Positions 22,751 to 35,600 of a stretch of 64,000 nucleotides of DNA are shown here, one piece after another. The notes below the pieces were generated by a model. That model was not told where the DNA came from. It made no database searches and saw only the letters and a list, made by a program, of their open reading frames with translations. This stretch comes from Mortierella sp. BCC40632. Its lineage: Eukaryota > Mortierellomycota > Mortierellomycetes > Mortierellales > Mortierellaceae. The stretch spans positions 1-64,000 of the forward strand of contig WAEK01000026.1 in the NCBI GenBank assembly GCA_011634665.1. Reading direction: 5' to 3'. Position numbers and translations under genes: made by a program. How positions within the stretch are numbered: position 1 is the stretch's first letter; every line of letters starts with the position of its first letter.

Positions 22751-24234
22751 ATGCGCATTTCCATCCTCACCGAGTCTGGCGACATCCACACCATCGAGGT
22801 CGACTCGCAAATGGAGCTCGAGAACATCAAGGCTCTCCTCGAGGCCGACGTAAGCTCTCTTTTTTCTCTTTCTAGTTTGCATGTATCCCATTGGCTCCTC
22901 TAACCTCCATTCCATACTCTCTTCTTCCTCTTGTCTTTTTTTTTTTTTTTTTTATATATATATATATATATATATGTGCACCCACTGCAGTGCAATATTC
23001 CAGCTGACGAGCAAATCCTTTTCCATAATGAAGTCGAACTCAGTGACCCCAAATCGACTCTTGAGGGCAACAAAGTCGCTCAGGACGATATCTTGACTCT
23101 TTACCGACGCTCAAAGAAACCACGTACGACCAACATTGCCTCGGTTCCTTCTGCCACAGGGGGTCCCTCCGTCAGTCGAGGTCAGATCCATAGTGGTGGT
23201 GGCGATCCACACAACGCAGAGCAGATCCGTCAGCACTTGCTTAGTAATCCCGCCATGCTTCAACAACTTCGCGCGGTAATTATCCAGATGGAACCTCAGA
23301 AGATGAAAAAAGAAAAAAGGCCGACCTTTTTTTCTTTTTCCAGGAATAATACTTCTACCCCTCCCATACTGATTCATCTTTCCTTCTCGAAAATTCTTAG
23401 AACCAACCCGAGTTGGCTGCGGCTGCTGAGCAAGACCCCAATCGATTCCACGAGCTGATTCGGGAACTGGATGTTCAAAGACAGGAGGCAGAGGCAGCAC
23501 GGACTCGGGAGATTGTAAGAGAGAGAGAGAGAAAAAAAGGGAGAGTGACTGCCCCCTGCTGTGTCGCTGAATGAAGAAAGAATCGCTCACTCCATACTTT
23601 ACTCTCCACTCTTTATTCTTCACTCTTCATCCTCCCTCTCTCTTTCTTTCTTTCTTTCTGGTTCATGGATTGGGTTTAAACAGTCGAGGCTCAACGCGGA
23701 TCCATTTGACATTGAGGCCCAGAGGAAAATTGAAGAGGCGATCCGACTCGAGAACGTTGCAGCTAATCTGGAAGCAGCCATGGAATTCAACCCCGAGTCC
23801 TTTGGACGTGTCACGATGCTCTACATCGATGTTGAGGTCAACGGTCATCCAGTCAAGGCCTTTGTTGATTCAGGCGCTCAAGCAACTATCAGTACGTCAT
23901 CGTCGACTCTAAATTTTTTTTTTTTTTTTTTTTTTGGAAGGCACACTTTTTGTTGCATTGAAAGGGGGACGGGGGAGCGAGTCTATGAAAGTCACCAAGT
24001 CTCACCAAAAGTCTCTCAAACAACCTTTTTGAAAAACCAACAACATCCACAAAATAGTGAGTCCCAAGTGTGCGGAAACTTGTGGCATCATGCGTCTAGT
24101 GGACAGGCGATTTGCAGGCGTTGCTCGAGGAGTAGGCGTTGCCAAGATTCTGGGACGAGTTCATAGTGCCCAGATTAGAGTTGGTAAAGATCTCTTTTTG
24201 GCTTGCTCGTTTACCATCATGGAGGTAAGAGGAC

Positions 24235-24270
<36 letters not shown>

Positions 24271-24352
24271 TTTGTGAAGGAAATGATCAAAATTCGACTA
24301 CTAGATACTTTATGACTCGACACCCTGACACCCTGGGACAAACCATCTTTTT

Positions 24353-24383
<31 letters not shown>

Positions 24384-25017
24384 TAGGGCAAGGGCGTGGA
24401 TCTGCTTTTTGGACTGGATATGCTTAAGCGTCACCAGGCTTGTATCGATCTGGGAAAAGATTGTCTTGTTATCAATGGCACCGAGATTCGATTCTTGTCC
24501 GAACATGAGTTGCCCTCGAGTGCTCGTGAAACCGAAGAGTTGACATCGGAAGAATTGGAGATTATCAACAAGGGATCTTCATCTGATTCAGCTCCTGCCT
24601 CAGGAGGAACAGGAGCTGCCTCTGCATCGGCATCAACATCAACAACATCGTCAGAAGCAACGGCAGGAACCACAGGAGCCACAGTACCTTCTTCAACCTC
24701 TTCTTCAGTTCCTGCACCTGTGCCGGCTCGTACAGTTAGTACTCCTCAATCCACTGCGGCTCCTACGGCTGCACCTTCAGGTATGTGCCATCTGTTTTCC
24801 CGTTTTTTCTTTTTCTTTTTCTTTTTCTTTTTTTCTTTTTTGTCATTCAGTGTCCATCTGCTAACAAAATTTTACCTTGCTTGTCCAATTTTTAGCACGT
24901 CACTCTGAAGAGTCTATTCAAACACTAATGGGATTGGGAGCCAGCCGAGCAGAAGTTATTGCTGCATTGGATGCAGCTGGAGGCGATGTGGATACGGCCG
25001 CTAGTTTCTTGTTTTAG
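22751..25017 (+). CDS. DDI1: Ddi1, ubiquitin receptor and retroviral-type aspartic protease
   Basis: Seven exons: 22751-22849, 22991-23275, 23401-23514, 23684-23891, 24058-24224, 24387-24780 and 24896-25017, with matching phases, giving 462 aa. Order of domains: N-terminal ubiquitin-like fold ([33 protein letters not shown]); a helical region ([30 protein letters not shown]); the retropepsin-like domain with the active-site motif [12 protein letters not shown] and the flanking [32 protein letters not shown]; a Ser/Ala/Thr linker; and a C-terminal UBA domain ([20 protein letters not shown] ending in AASFLF). Ddi1 shuttles ubiquitylated proteins to the proteasome and cleaves heavily ubiquitylated substrates. 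The catalytic Asp is present, so the protease is probably active. Introns 1, 4 and 5 contain long T, TA or A runs next to the acceptor. Confidence 0.95.
22936..22975. repeat. Poly(T) followed by (TA)n microsatellite
   Basis: About 18 T followed by about 11 TA units in DDI1 intron 1, ending 15 bases before the acceptor. Confidence 0.9.
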
Positions 25018-25878
25018 AATGTATGTAGTGAATTTTTTTTCTCCCTTTTTTTCTTGAATGAAGGACTGAATGTTGAACAACCCTCCCCACCCCTTGTATG
25101 ATTGATACGTGCAACAGCAGCTGTAGTAGTAACAGTAATTGTGGTAGTAATCGTAGTATTATCTTTTAACCCCATGGTTTGTCACATAAATGGATGTTGT
25201 CCCTTAAACCGAATGGCTTAGTAGGCAAATTTCCCAATCCAAAGGAGGGGGGAAGGAAAAAAAAGGGGGGGGGAGTTGATCAACACAACCTTTAAGAATC
25301 TTTAGCTCCCAGGAGGGACAACAGCCAGAACATGATACCTTTGGGATCAATAGTAGGATGCAGACCCAGCGACCACCGTCCTTCAGTTCACACCGATATG
25401 TTTACGCTTTGGATAGCCAATCCTCCCGAGGCCAATGATATGAAATGGAAGTGAGATGGAGGATTCTCATCCATACATTATCTACTGATATATCACAATA
25501 AAACAGTAATGTGTAATACCAAATCCACCCACATTGAAACTGATATACAAAACATTAGTCGCACCTTGATTCGAAGTTGACTTGAATGTGTGCCAATCTT
25601 TTATCGTCATGAACATTGAGAAGGGGGGGGGTTGTGAATTAAAAGAACCGTTTTTTTTTTAAAGAAAAAATTAAATGGCAATTCTGCCTAGCTAACGGTT
25701 CATGTTATATACATGCTGGAAAAAAAAAAGAAGAGAGGAGAAAGACTAAGAATGAAAGAGAGTCATTGTGTCCTGCAAACTACTTTCCAGCGAGAATCAA
25801 ATGATTGGATGAGAACTATGCATTGATTCGAGATTGCCCCTGGGCCTTCCTCTTTTGGTTCGTCCGTTGTTGTTTTTT
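25018..25878. other. Convergent intergenic interval DDI1 / WD gene
   Basis: About 860 bp with no coding signal. It is AT-rich with G- and A-runs (25264-25273, 25625-25634) and should contain the two 3' UTRs. AATAAA occurs near 25497. Confidence 0.5.
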
Positions 25879-28685
25879 TTAAAAGTATCCTGCCATTCCA
25901 TAGGGGTCATCATCAATCATGCCGCTGTATCTTTGATGAATTCTCTCAAATTCCAGAAGTGATCTACAAAGTCATTCGAGTCCCCCCCCCCAATATTTGT
26001 TAGAGACATTCTTTCTAGCAAACCTATTTTCTGAATCCTCGTAAAAAAAAAAGAAAGAAAAAAGAAAGAAATACTACTTACGAAAATTCGACAGTCGATA
26101 CGCCGACAAAGAGGCTTTCACCGTCTGGCGTCAGGCTGACTCCAGAGATATCGCCAATAAAGTCAATCTTTTGAGCACTGCTATAATCGGTTGTCGTATC
26201 CACAATATGCACAAAGTCTCGATCCTCTATTACCGTGTGGAAAAGAGAGAAAGTAAAATAGAGGGTGGGGGGAGTGGCGATGTTGTTGATTAGGAGTTTG
26301 TGTGACATTGGTGGAAAACTTGACCCTAGTCCATCGGAGTATTTTTTTTTTTTTTTTGGTCACACATACCGGCCATAACCAGGTATCGTCCACAACTCGA
26401 GTATCGCAGTGACCGGACAGAGTCAACAATTTCGGTGCTAAGGATATGAACTGGGGCCGAGAGATTACGCGTATCATAGATGCACGTACTTCGATCGTCC
26501 CCTCCTGTGGCAAGCATCCTCGAATCCGGAGACCATGCGACCGAAAAGGAATAAAATTGGTGACCTGTCAAGGTGGCAATCTTATCAAGCGAGTTGACAC
26601 TGTATATCAAACCCTCGGAACTGTCGCCTACAACACCGATCATGTGGCCGTCAGGACTTTGAGAAGTATACTAGATTTTGTTTTTTATCCGACAAAAATT
26701 CCCTTTTTTTTTGGTCAGTTCATGTATCCTGATGTCCATCATACTCCCATTTCCTGTAAACAGCCCCATGGGTGCAATCCAGGTCAACTCACGTTCGCAT
26801 ACCAGGCTGTATGAAACCTGGACTTGAGTTCCAGTGTCGTTAGATCGATACATCGAACATATGCATTATTAGTAGAAACAAAGGCATGAGGGGCTATTAT
26901 GACATATGGATTCCAGAAAAAATAAAGCAGGTAGTGTGAGTGGATCAATGAGTCCTTTTGGAATAGGGTCTCTTATCTACTAGGCAACCGAAATGGAATT
27001 TCAGAAATCACAAAAGATTCTTACCTCCTGATCTTGAATGTGACATTTCAATACTGTTGACTTCAAATGAGATCAAAGTCGTGAATGATCCAAAGACTGG
27101 GTTCATGTAGTCGTTCAGGTTCAGGAAGGCATATGTCCCGTCTTCGCCTCCGACCATTATATATTCATCCATTGCAGCCATGGTCACAATATGAGACGGG
27201 ACATGTGAGTGTGGCATTTGTAGTGGATCCCCCAGAATGGTCTGCGAAGTCCGAAGTTGAGGTGACCAATATTTTACCGAATCGTTGTCTGGTTTTGGGT
27301 GATATCAGGTCGGGAGGGAAGCATACGTTTAGTCATCGGTTTCAAGAAAACCAAGTGCCTCTGTCTAACGATTCGCCTCAGAAGTTCAGCAGCTTTCCAG
27401 GACGACAGAGTTGCTTACATTGATAGTAGACATCATTCTTGCTGGTCGCATAGACAAGATTTCGGAGCTGTGGATGTCGATGACTACAGTGGACGGTAGT
27501 GTCGGTATATCTGAATCGATAGTACTGATTCTCCGCACTGTAATCCAACGTTTCGCGATTCTATCAGAGTTCACATTGCTATCCGAGTCAGCAGTCTGTC
27601 GAGTCCTGAGTTACACGCCCCCAAGGCACAACTATGTACCTCTTTCAAGGTGGAATTTGAAGAGCCAAATAGTTGGATAGGCTCATGACTATCTCACGCG
27701 GCAGGCGCATGCAATATACATTTTTTTTTTTTTTTTTTTTTTTTTTGGGAAGAGAAGGGCCGAATAAACGAAATCAGTGTACAGCTTCTTCATGTGAACA
27801 AATGAGCCAACAAAGAAATGGCGAACAAGCACGGATATTGAGTGCTGGATGGTGTGCTACTTGGCTCCTTACTCATCTCTGTAGTCCCGATAAATTCGCT
27901 TGCTATGTTCGCCATTCCGCCATACGATGCCTTGCTATATGTGGGGGGTGCGTATCAAAAGGATTCTTTAGAGTCAATAGAGAGGGGTCACCTTCATGTT
28001 CTCCTATCTCTGCCCTCACTTCTTTGTTTCTCCAGGGCAGTTTAGGTGGGCAAATAACTCTTCACCCCCTTTCTCTTCTTCCACTCCCACCCACATTTCA
28101 AGACTTACCATATCCGTCAGACCCTCCAGAACATCGTCCTGCTCGACAATAGTCTGTCTTGAATAGACCAGGTTCTTGAGTAGGTTTGGATAGCGCTTGG
28201 CGTATGGCTATTTTTTAAGAATATTGCTGGAGAGGCGATATCTCCAGATCATGCATGGGGTGTCAGAAGAACATTCTTTTGCACCTTTCTTTTCTCTTTT
28301 CACTCGCAGACAAAGTGAGCTATCTAGGGCCAAGAGAACTGACATTGTTTGACAGAGCAAAGAGATTCTCAAGTTCGTCACTAAAAGTGGGTTCGCCGAT
28401 GATGGTATCGACCAGGTCGTCTGAAGGGAACAAGGTAGTTCCATCCAAGAGTCAGAAAGGGAAGGGTAGTTACGCAGCTTTGCAGTTAGTTGAACTGTGT
28501 TTCTCGGGTCGAGTCCTTCTTTATCGAGAGAGTACGAAGGGGAGAGAAGGAGGAGAGAAAGGAAAAAAGGTATTGTCCCAAGTATGGGTGGCGAAAGGGC
28601 GCAATCAGGTTCGCCTACCGAGGTCACTAATATCGGTGCCTTCGAGCGAGCTGCCCATAAAATCAAAGGCTCTTTCAAAGGACAT
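25879..28685 (-). CDS. WD-repeat protein of unknown function
   Basis: ATG at 28685 (MSFERAFDFMGSSLEGTDIS), stop at 25879 (last exon SLLEFERIHQRYSGMIDD and PYGMAGYF). At least ten exons are inferred. Early exons give DDLVDTIIGEPTFSDELENL and PYAKRYPNLLKNLVYSRQTI. A middle exon reads in the proper frame LRNLVYATSKNDVYYQ (about 27412-27460). Later exons carry WD-type blocks: FLNLNDYMNPVFGSFTT, SVAWSPDSRMLATGGDDRST, VRSLRYSSCGRYLVMA and ISGVSLTPDGESLFVGV. The LRNLV-ATS-NDVYY signature with C-terminal WD repeats recalls the uncharacterised fungal WD family typified by S. pombe C2A9.03 (recalled, not searched). No enzymatic role is known to me; WD propellers act as scaffolds. Several internal borders are unresolved. 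Introns carry long T-runs (27720-27746). Confidence 0.75.
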
Positions 28686-29360
28686 GGTGTTGTATGCTCG
28701 CGGGAGAGCAAAGGACTGGAGAAACAAAGGGCGTAGCAGTATCGGATGGCGCGGGTAGCGAGGATAAAGAAAAAAAATAAAAAAAAGCTTGGCTCAAACA
28801 CTGGGTCGGCGGTCGGCTCGATATGAAAAAAAGACAGGAGTGTGTGAAGAAAGGAGGACAAGGAAAAGAAAAAAAAAAAAAAAAAAAAAAAAAGAGTATG
28901 TGGTGAGCGAAGGAAAGGACTGGGACTGGGGACTGGTCTGGTCTGGTCTGGTCTGGTCTAGTCTGGTCTGGTGCAAGGTGGACGTGGTGGTTCAAAAAGG
29001 AAGAAGCAACGGAAGACAAGCTGACATTGGACAGCTGAAATAACGCCGCCGCCGACTGACGGCAATGTGACTGGTTGAGGTTGGGGTGGTGACTGCACTA
29101 ACGAATACCCGACAGGGCTGCTCATTTGTGGATCGCTTTTTGTCTGTCATTTGTCTGGAACATTTAGAATCACTCGCCCGAGCACCTTGGTCACTCTTTG
29201 CTGGACCGGACCACAGAACGGCCCTAGGAAAAAGAGCTTTGCCAGACTAGCAGCCTCCACTTCTGTTCACTGCGCGGGTGCATGCATCGCAAGGACAGGA
29301 TCCCCGGCTCATCCCCTCTTCTCTCTCGCGTGGCCCCCCTATCCAGGATAATCACTCGAA
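28686..29360. promoter_or_regulatory. Divergent promoter interval WD gene / Swd1
   Basis: 675 bp between two divergent ATGs. It contains a poly(A) run (28869-28892) and an imperfect CTGGT pentamer array. No clear TATA box was seen for Swd1. The short spacing suggests a shared bidirectional promoter; this is inference. Confidence 0.4.
28932..28972. repeat. (CTGGT)n pentamer tandem repeat
   Basis: About eight consecutive CTGGT units, one with a T-to-A change, lying in the divergent promoter interval. Confidence 0.9.
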
Positions 29361-32300
29361 ATGAACTTGCAACTGCTCGGTGCGTGAACGCGTTTTCAAA
29401 GCAAAGGTCGACGATGAGCATGTCAGCGATGCCACTTGTCAAGATGGATCACGCTTTTGATGGAGTAGAATCTGGCTTTTCTCTGTCACATGGGGAGCCA
29501 TTGTCTGGAGCAACGATTGACATTCGACCCATTCAACCTATTCGACCAGTGTGAAAAGCATCCTTCCATCCTCACATTTTTTTTTTTTTTTTTTTTTTTT
29601 TTCTTTCCCGCATCTGTTCGATCCGCCCTTTTTGTTCTCTAGACCCATTTGAGCAAGACTTTCCCGAGGTCATCGAGGATACGCTCGAGGATGGGTCTGC
29701 CGTGACAGTAAAGTTTAACCGCCGAGGCACACTCCTCGCTGCAGGTTGCACGGACGGGACCATTGTTGTCTGGGATTTTGATACCCGAGGTGTATCGCGT
29801 ACGTTGATCGGCCATGTCAAGAGTGTAACAAGTCTAAGGCAAGAATCCCTTTCTACCTCATGCGTACTTCCTTTTTTCTTCCTTTGAGAACCTATTTATT
29901 TATTTATTTTTATGTCCTATACTGACTATTGACTCTTCCTTGCAATTTTTTTTTTTTTTTTTTTTTTTTAACACAGTTGGTCGAGGAACGGGCGATACCT
30001 ATTGTCTTCATCCAGGGATTGGAGTTGTATCGTATGGGATCTCTTGACGGGAACAAAAAAACACACCATTCGATTCGACAGCTCTGTTCTAAACGCTCAG
30101 TTCCATCCCAAAAACAAGTAATTTCTCTCTCTCTCTCCTTCTCTTTATGGATAACTGCTGGCTTTGGAAGAGTCAAACTTGACATGATGATATTGTTTCA
30201 GCCTCTGACCCATTCAGCCTTCCAAATCCTTGACTTCGTACTTGTACCCATGGTATCAAATAGCAATGTTTTTGTTGCCGCATTTCATCAGGAGAAACCA
30301 CTACTAATAGACTTCTCGGACGGCATCAAGCGGACACCCATCCTTGCTGAACAGGATACAAAATCGGCGGACCAAGTCGTCACCTCAGCAGGACTAAGCA
30401 ACTGGACATTGGTGGTCACTTTTGATAGGCACGGGAAACGAATCTATACAGGCTCAAATCGTGGCCATATCTCTATAATCGATACCGAGTCGCGAACTGT
30501 AAGTCTTTTGTTCAATCACAGATGATATTACAGTCGGGCGATGATGGTCAGACTCTGGTAGGGATGGGACAGGAATTTGTTGTTAATACTTGTCTTATCT
30601 CTCTACTAGTTATTACACGAGATTCGACCGACGACGAGCGCTATCAAGGCCATACAGTTTAGCAGGAGAGGAAGGTAATCAAATCCTTCCTAATAGTTTT
30701 CTATCATCGCATCAAGGCAAAAGGCTTTCAATGTGATCGGGAATATAACACTAAAATGTGCTATTGCGCTTTCACCGGCTACACAGAGACTTTGTAGTGA
30801 ACGCCAATGACAGGATCATTCGTGTATTTGCCACAAGAGACGAAGGACCTCCCGAACAGCTACACAAGTTTCAGGATCTTGTCAATAGGAATCAATGGAA
30901 TCAATGTTGTCTGAGTAGTGACTCTGATTATGTGATAGGTGGGTCAGGACAACAGGCAGAGCATAACATCTATATCTGGGACAAGACAGGTGGACAACTG
31001 GTTAAAATTCTTGAAGGACCCAAAGAACCACTGGAAGATCTCGCAGTAAGTTTTTTTTTTTTTTTTTTTTTTAAAAAAAAAAGGGGGAGGAGGCGCAAAT
31101 CAAACAGCTCACAGCATTAACAAGAGGCGTTGAAGTCGACTGCATTTCTAATTGAAGGAGGAATGATTATCTCTTGATCCAGTGGCATCCAATCCGACCC
31201 ATAGTTGCATCTGTCACAAGTTATGGAACAATTTATATATGGGCTACCAACTATCAGGAAAATTGGAGTGCTTTTGCTCCAGATTTCAAGGAGCTTGAGG
31301 AGAATATTGACTATGAGGAAAGAGAAGACGAGTTTGATATTGTAAGTTTGAAATAGAGTATGACCAGCATCTCTCGCACCCTCTTTCACTATTGAGAGCA
31401 AAAAAACCCCCCCAGCAACAACAACAACAACAACAACAACTAAGAATTTCTATATGCTTTGCTTGGTTCTTTCTAGGTCCCGGAGGAAGAGGCTTCCAAA
31501 CGTAAACACGACGATGAGGATGTGGTTGTAGATGTGACGACTACAGAGAAGATCAACCCTTTCAATGACTCGGACAGCGACAATGGCGAGGAAGAAATGT
31601 TTTATTTACCTCTCCTACCAAGTGATCAACAGGACGAGGAACTTTTACATGCAAATCGTCATCGTCGAAAGGATGACCGTCGTCGTCGTCAAGGACGTAA
31701 TAGCAGCAACAAGCATCATCACCATCACCATTATCATCACTCTAATAACCACCACGCCTATGGCCATGACCATGATCGTCTTCATCACCAAAGCCACCAT
31801 CATGACCATCACCCCAACAGTGGGTATAGAGATCTGCAGGCAGAAGGTCGGTCTACCTTTTCAACCTCCGAATCACAGCAGCGTGAGCTTTTCCAGGACA
31901 CTTTTAATCTCGGAACGGGTGGAGAAGAAGGAACTCCTGCTCGTTCTTCACCTTCCTCTTCACCTCCACCACGGACGGGAGGCGGCAAGGAGGATGTAGA
32001 GATGAATGTTTTGGATGAGAGAAGAAAAGAGACGATACGGGACTCTGAGAGAAATAAGGCGGGCGATGGTGAGCGTGAACGAGAGCGTGACAAGGATAGA
32101 GATAGGGACAGGGACAGGGACAGGGACAGGGATAGGGACAGAGACAGGGATAGGGATAGGGACAGGGATAGAGAACATGACAGAGACCAAGATCGGGATC
32201 GGGATCGGGATCGCGACCGTGAGCGTGAGCGTGGCCGCGACCGTGAGCGTGAAAGGAAACACAAGCATAAACAACATCGGTCCAACCACACTGGCGGCGG

Positions 32301-32484
32301 AGAGGATCGAGGCGGTTATTCGGATCATGACCATGGCATTGAAAAGAAGTCCTCTAGGAATGGTGGATCTTCATCATACGATCAGGAAGACAGCCCTGCG
32401 GATCGAGACTCTCCTAGTATTAGTGGACGGCGGCGACTAGATGAGACTTCTCCTGTCTCTCGGAGCATCAAGAGACAGCGCTAG
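29361..32484 (+). CDS. SWD1: COMPASS/Set1 complex WD subunit Swd1 (RbBP5) with extended C-terminus
   Basis: Eight exons: 29361-29379, 29643-29838, 29977-30117, 30264-30498, 30610-30674, 30787-31045, 31183-31341 and 31477-32484, giving 693 aa. The 19-nt first exon encodes MNLQLL and joins to DPFEQDFPE, as in RbBP5. WD repeats follow: VKFNRRGTLLAAGCTDGTIV, SWSRNGRYLLSSSRDWSCIV, TFDRHGKRIYTGSNRGHISI, RDFVVNANDRIIRVF, LQDLVNR-type hinge DLVNRNQWNQCC, and WHPIRPIVASVTSYGTIYIW. The hallmark hinge WSAFAPDFKELEENIDYEER closes the propeller at residue 358. The complex methylates histone H3 Lys4. Intron 2 uses a GC donor (29839). The last exon adds 335 residues of low complexity: His-rich, acidic, then Arg-Asp and Arg-Glu dipeptide repeats, absent from yeast and human orthologues (426 and 538 aa). 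Confidence 0.93.
31415..31440 (+). repeat. (CAA)n microsatellite
   Basis: About nine CAA units in Swd1 intron 7, about 36 bases before the acceptor. Confidence 0.85.
32085..32175 (+). repeat. Hexamer (GAYAGG-type) tandem repeat coding for Asp-Arg
   Basis: Around fourteen near-identical six-base units (GATAGG/GACAGG and GACAGA) in the Swd1 tail encode an Asp-Arg dipeptide run. Further GATCGG/GAGCGT units extend it to about 32250 as Arg-Asp and Arg-Glu. Confidence 0.9.
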
Positions 32485-32601
32485 TGTTAATTTGGTTCTC
32501 ATAGTCTTCCTTTTTCTCTCTCTCGTTCTTAATGCACATTTCATTTTTTTTTTTTTTTTTTTTTTTTTGTGTGTGTTAAAAAAAAAGGGGGAAGAGAAGC
32601 T

Positions 32602-35600
32602 TTAGCCAATTGGTTTCTCTTCATCTTGATCCTGAGGCATGGGCACTGCTTGAGGTGGTAATAGTAAGTCCCGGATCCTCCTTGCTTCTACATCCTCTTC
32701 ATCCTCCTCCTCTTCCATCTCTTCAATCTTTTCCACCTTCCTTCGAGCAGTCTCAAACCGTCCTGATGGGCCATCGTCCGCACTCGACATAGGATCTCCC
32801 GTTTGGAATGTGGCAGCTGCCGCTGCCTCGGCGGCCTTTTCTTGCTTTTCCTTTTCCATCTCCTTGGCCATCTCTAGTGCAATCTGTCGATCGAGTTGTG
32901 AACCCTCCCGTTGCATTCCACCCGATTTGACAGTCACTCGTGTTGGCATTTCCCAGGGAGTTGACCCTACATAGGTCCTAGCAGAGTACAAATGGGGTGG
33001 TTCGAAATCCGCTTGAGCACTAAAAGAAGAAGAGCGAAGACTCGATCTTGTGGTCGTCGCCGTTGCTGTTGCTGTAGTTGCTGTAATGGTTCCTGTTGCG
33101 ATAGTAGAAGGGGCCGTTGTAGAACCCAGGATAAGAGACTCGGTTGAATTTAGTCCATTCTCGCCAACGAATTGAATTGAATTCTCCTGAAGCTCTTGTT
33201 GATCTCGTCGGTGGTTGATCGACGAAAACGGTTGACGGTGTTTTCGAAGTTGGTCCTCACGATCGTCCGCATCATGTTCTTCCTCCAGCAACATCAATGG
33301 GTCAATGATCACCGTCCCTGGAGTGGCACTCAGACTTGGTAAGATTGAGGTTTCTCTTAGAGATCCTGCATAAAGACTCGAGGACAAGTTCGAGAGGTTG
33401 CTGTTGCCACTGGTTTGTCCTAGTCGGGTGCTTGATCCAATTTCACTATCTACATCAGGCCCGTACGCTCTAGAGAGTCGGCGCTGTAGCATTGCTGCTG
33501 CGGGAGAGGAACCCGGAGGGAGGGCCAAGGAGCTACTATTGGTTGTAGTAGCTTGTTGTGGGGGGGCAAGGCGTCCTGAAATGGCCGAAGATGGTAGGTT
33601 GGCAGGTCTAGGTAGAATCTGGATCGGCAGCGAAGTTCCGAACCGAAGTGCTGCAGGAATATTATCCGCGCCATTATCGTCATCATCGTCATCATCATCA
33701 TCACTATTTTCAAAGTCAAGATCATCCTTGAACGACCTCCGGTGATGTTCCAAGTTTTTCTGGCGGCGAAGATAGTTGGCTCTCAAGGAGCCGACAAACA
33801 TCTCTCCTGTGCCCTTTCCGTTCTTGGGAAGCGATTTCGAAATGTTCATTGCCGACACTCCATTAGTAAGTGGCTGTACGTCACTATGATCTACAGCCTC
33901 ATTCGAAAGGTCACTGTCGCTTTCCTCATCAGCCTCAAACACCGCCTCTTCTGGTTCACCAAATCCAAGTTCCTCGTCCAGGTCGAACACCACGCCGTCG
34001 TCTGAGTCCTCCTCCTCTGGGTCGATATTATCTATTGGAAAACAAGTGGACCAGTCCAAAAAAAGAAAAGTTCTCAGCATTGATAAATGATTCAGACACA
34101 CGCACGAATTGTATCACGTAAAGTCCCTTATTGGCTAACATCGGTCGATCCTTACCATCCTCTGCTCCTTCAGGCTCAACGATTGAGATTGCTTCGACAA
34201 TTGTGACCTTTTTCTTGGACTTGGGTGTGGGAGATGTCCGTGCACTTTCAGATCCACGAGACTGTGCTGCTTCGCCCGAGGCATGCGAGGAGCTCAAAGT
34301 GAAATATTGTGCATCCCCCTTCGAAGGACCCGCCTCTGAATCAGTGAGTGGGACCGTTGTCAAGGAGACATTGGTGAGAGTGATGGTATTTGGTTCTGCA
34401 GAGGAGGTCTCGGGGACATTTGTAGGAGCAATGCTCTGTCGTCTCATGCTATTTGAGGCCATCCTCTGTTCAAACTCCCGGAATTGGTTTGACATGGCTG
34501 CCTCTGAAATAGAGGCCTTCCTTCTGTCTTGGAAGGCGCCTTGGGGACCTTGGACATAGGATGCAGATGTGAATCGAACTGGCATAGTACTAGGCACATC
34601 AAAGGGATGCAGGGAAGACGTTGCCGTGTTTGGATCCAAGAAGCCAGACCCATCTGCATGAGGGGACAGTCCAACGTCCGATCCTGCAGAGGCCGCAGGA
34701 GGAGAGCTAACACGATCTTGGATCTTTGCCCAAAGCCTCTCCTTTTCAAGCCGCGTTGCCTCTATTGATTTCTGGAGAGCATTCAGCTGTTGTGATTTGT
34801 ATGCCTCGATCCTAGCCTCTGTCTTTAGCTGCTGTGCTGTAATGTTGGATTCCAGCTCCTTGTCCAAGATAGTGCGGATCTTTTCCAAGTGAGGGCGGTA
34901 CGTCCTCGAGGTGAACTGCTGCTGTTGTTGTTGTTGTGATCCCTGTGATGGATGTGATGCCAAAGAAGAAATAGATGGCGTGGAAGTAGTGGGTGTGGAG
35001 AGTTCGTTCGTTGGTGGTGGCAGCACAAGCCTGAATGCAATAGAGTAATATGGGTCGGTCTTGATGGATGCAATGTCTGCGCCCGAAACAGTAGCATCCG
35101 AAGGAACCACAATGCCATTCGATGGAGAGAAGAGCACTGAGCTAGCGATGAAGGCGAGAGAAGTTGGCTCGAGGATGACAGAGGTTGAACTAGGCTTGAA
35201 GGTATAGACATCCTGATCACAGTTAATGCACCGCACTGTTGCCAGGCCTTGCGATATTGACAGCGAGCAGAGGATCTTTTGCTCCTGTGGAGAGGGTAGT
35301 TTTGGGGTTCAGGGAAACGCGTGAATTCAAACAGCGAAGCAAAGAGACGAAAGAGGCAAGGCATGGGTATCAGCAGGTACGTTTGCAGGACAAAAAAAAG
35401 TACTATTAGGTCATACGTTTTTCTATTCCTTTTCTTTTTTTTTTTTTTTCATTAGATTAGATTAGATAATGCAACGTAGAGAAATGCTACGCGGTTCAAG
35501 CTTGTCACCATTTGTGGCCAGCCATTCCTAGGTTGCTTACCACAGAGACACCAGCAAGTCCGAGCTGGAGTTCTTTGCCGACTGGAGAGATTCCCGCCTC

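Noticed and set aside
28208..28861. 217-aa minus-strand open frame over the start of the WD gene
   Set aside because: It reads the WD gene exons in a wrong frame and through introns; spliced MSFERAFDF frame is better supported.
31809..32334. Ser-Arg and Ile-Pro rich antisense or alternate frames in the SWD1 tail
   Set aside because: Shadow translations of the hexamer repeat.
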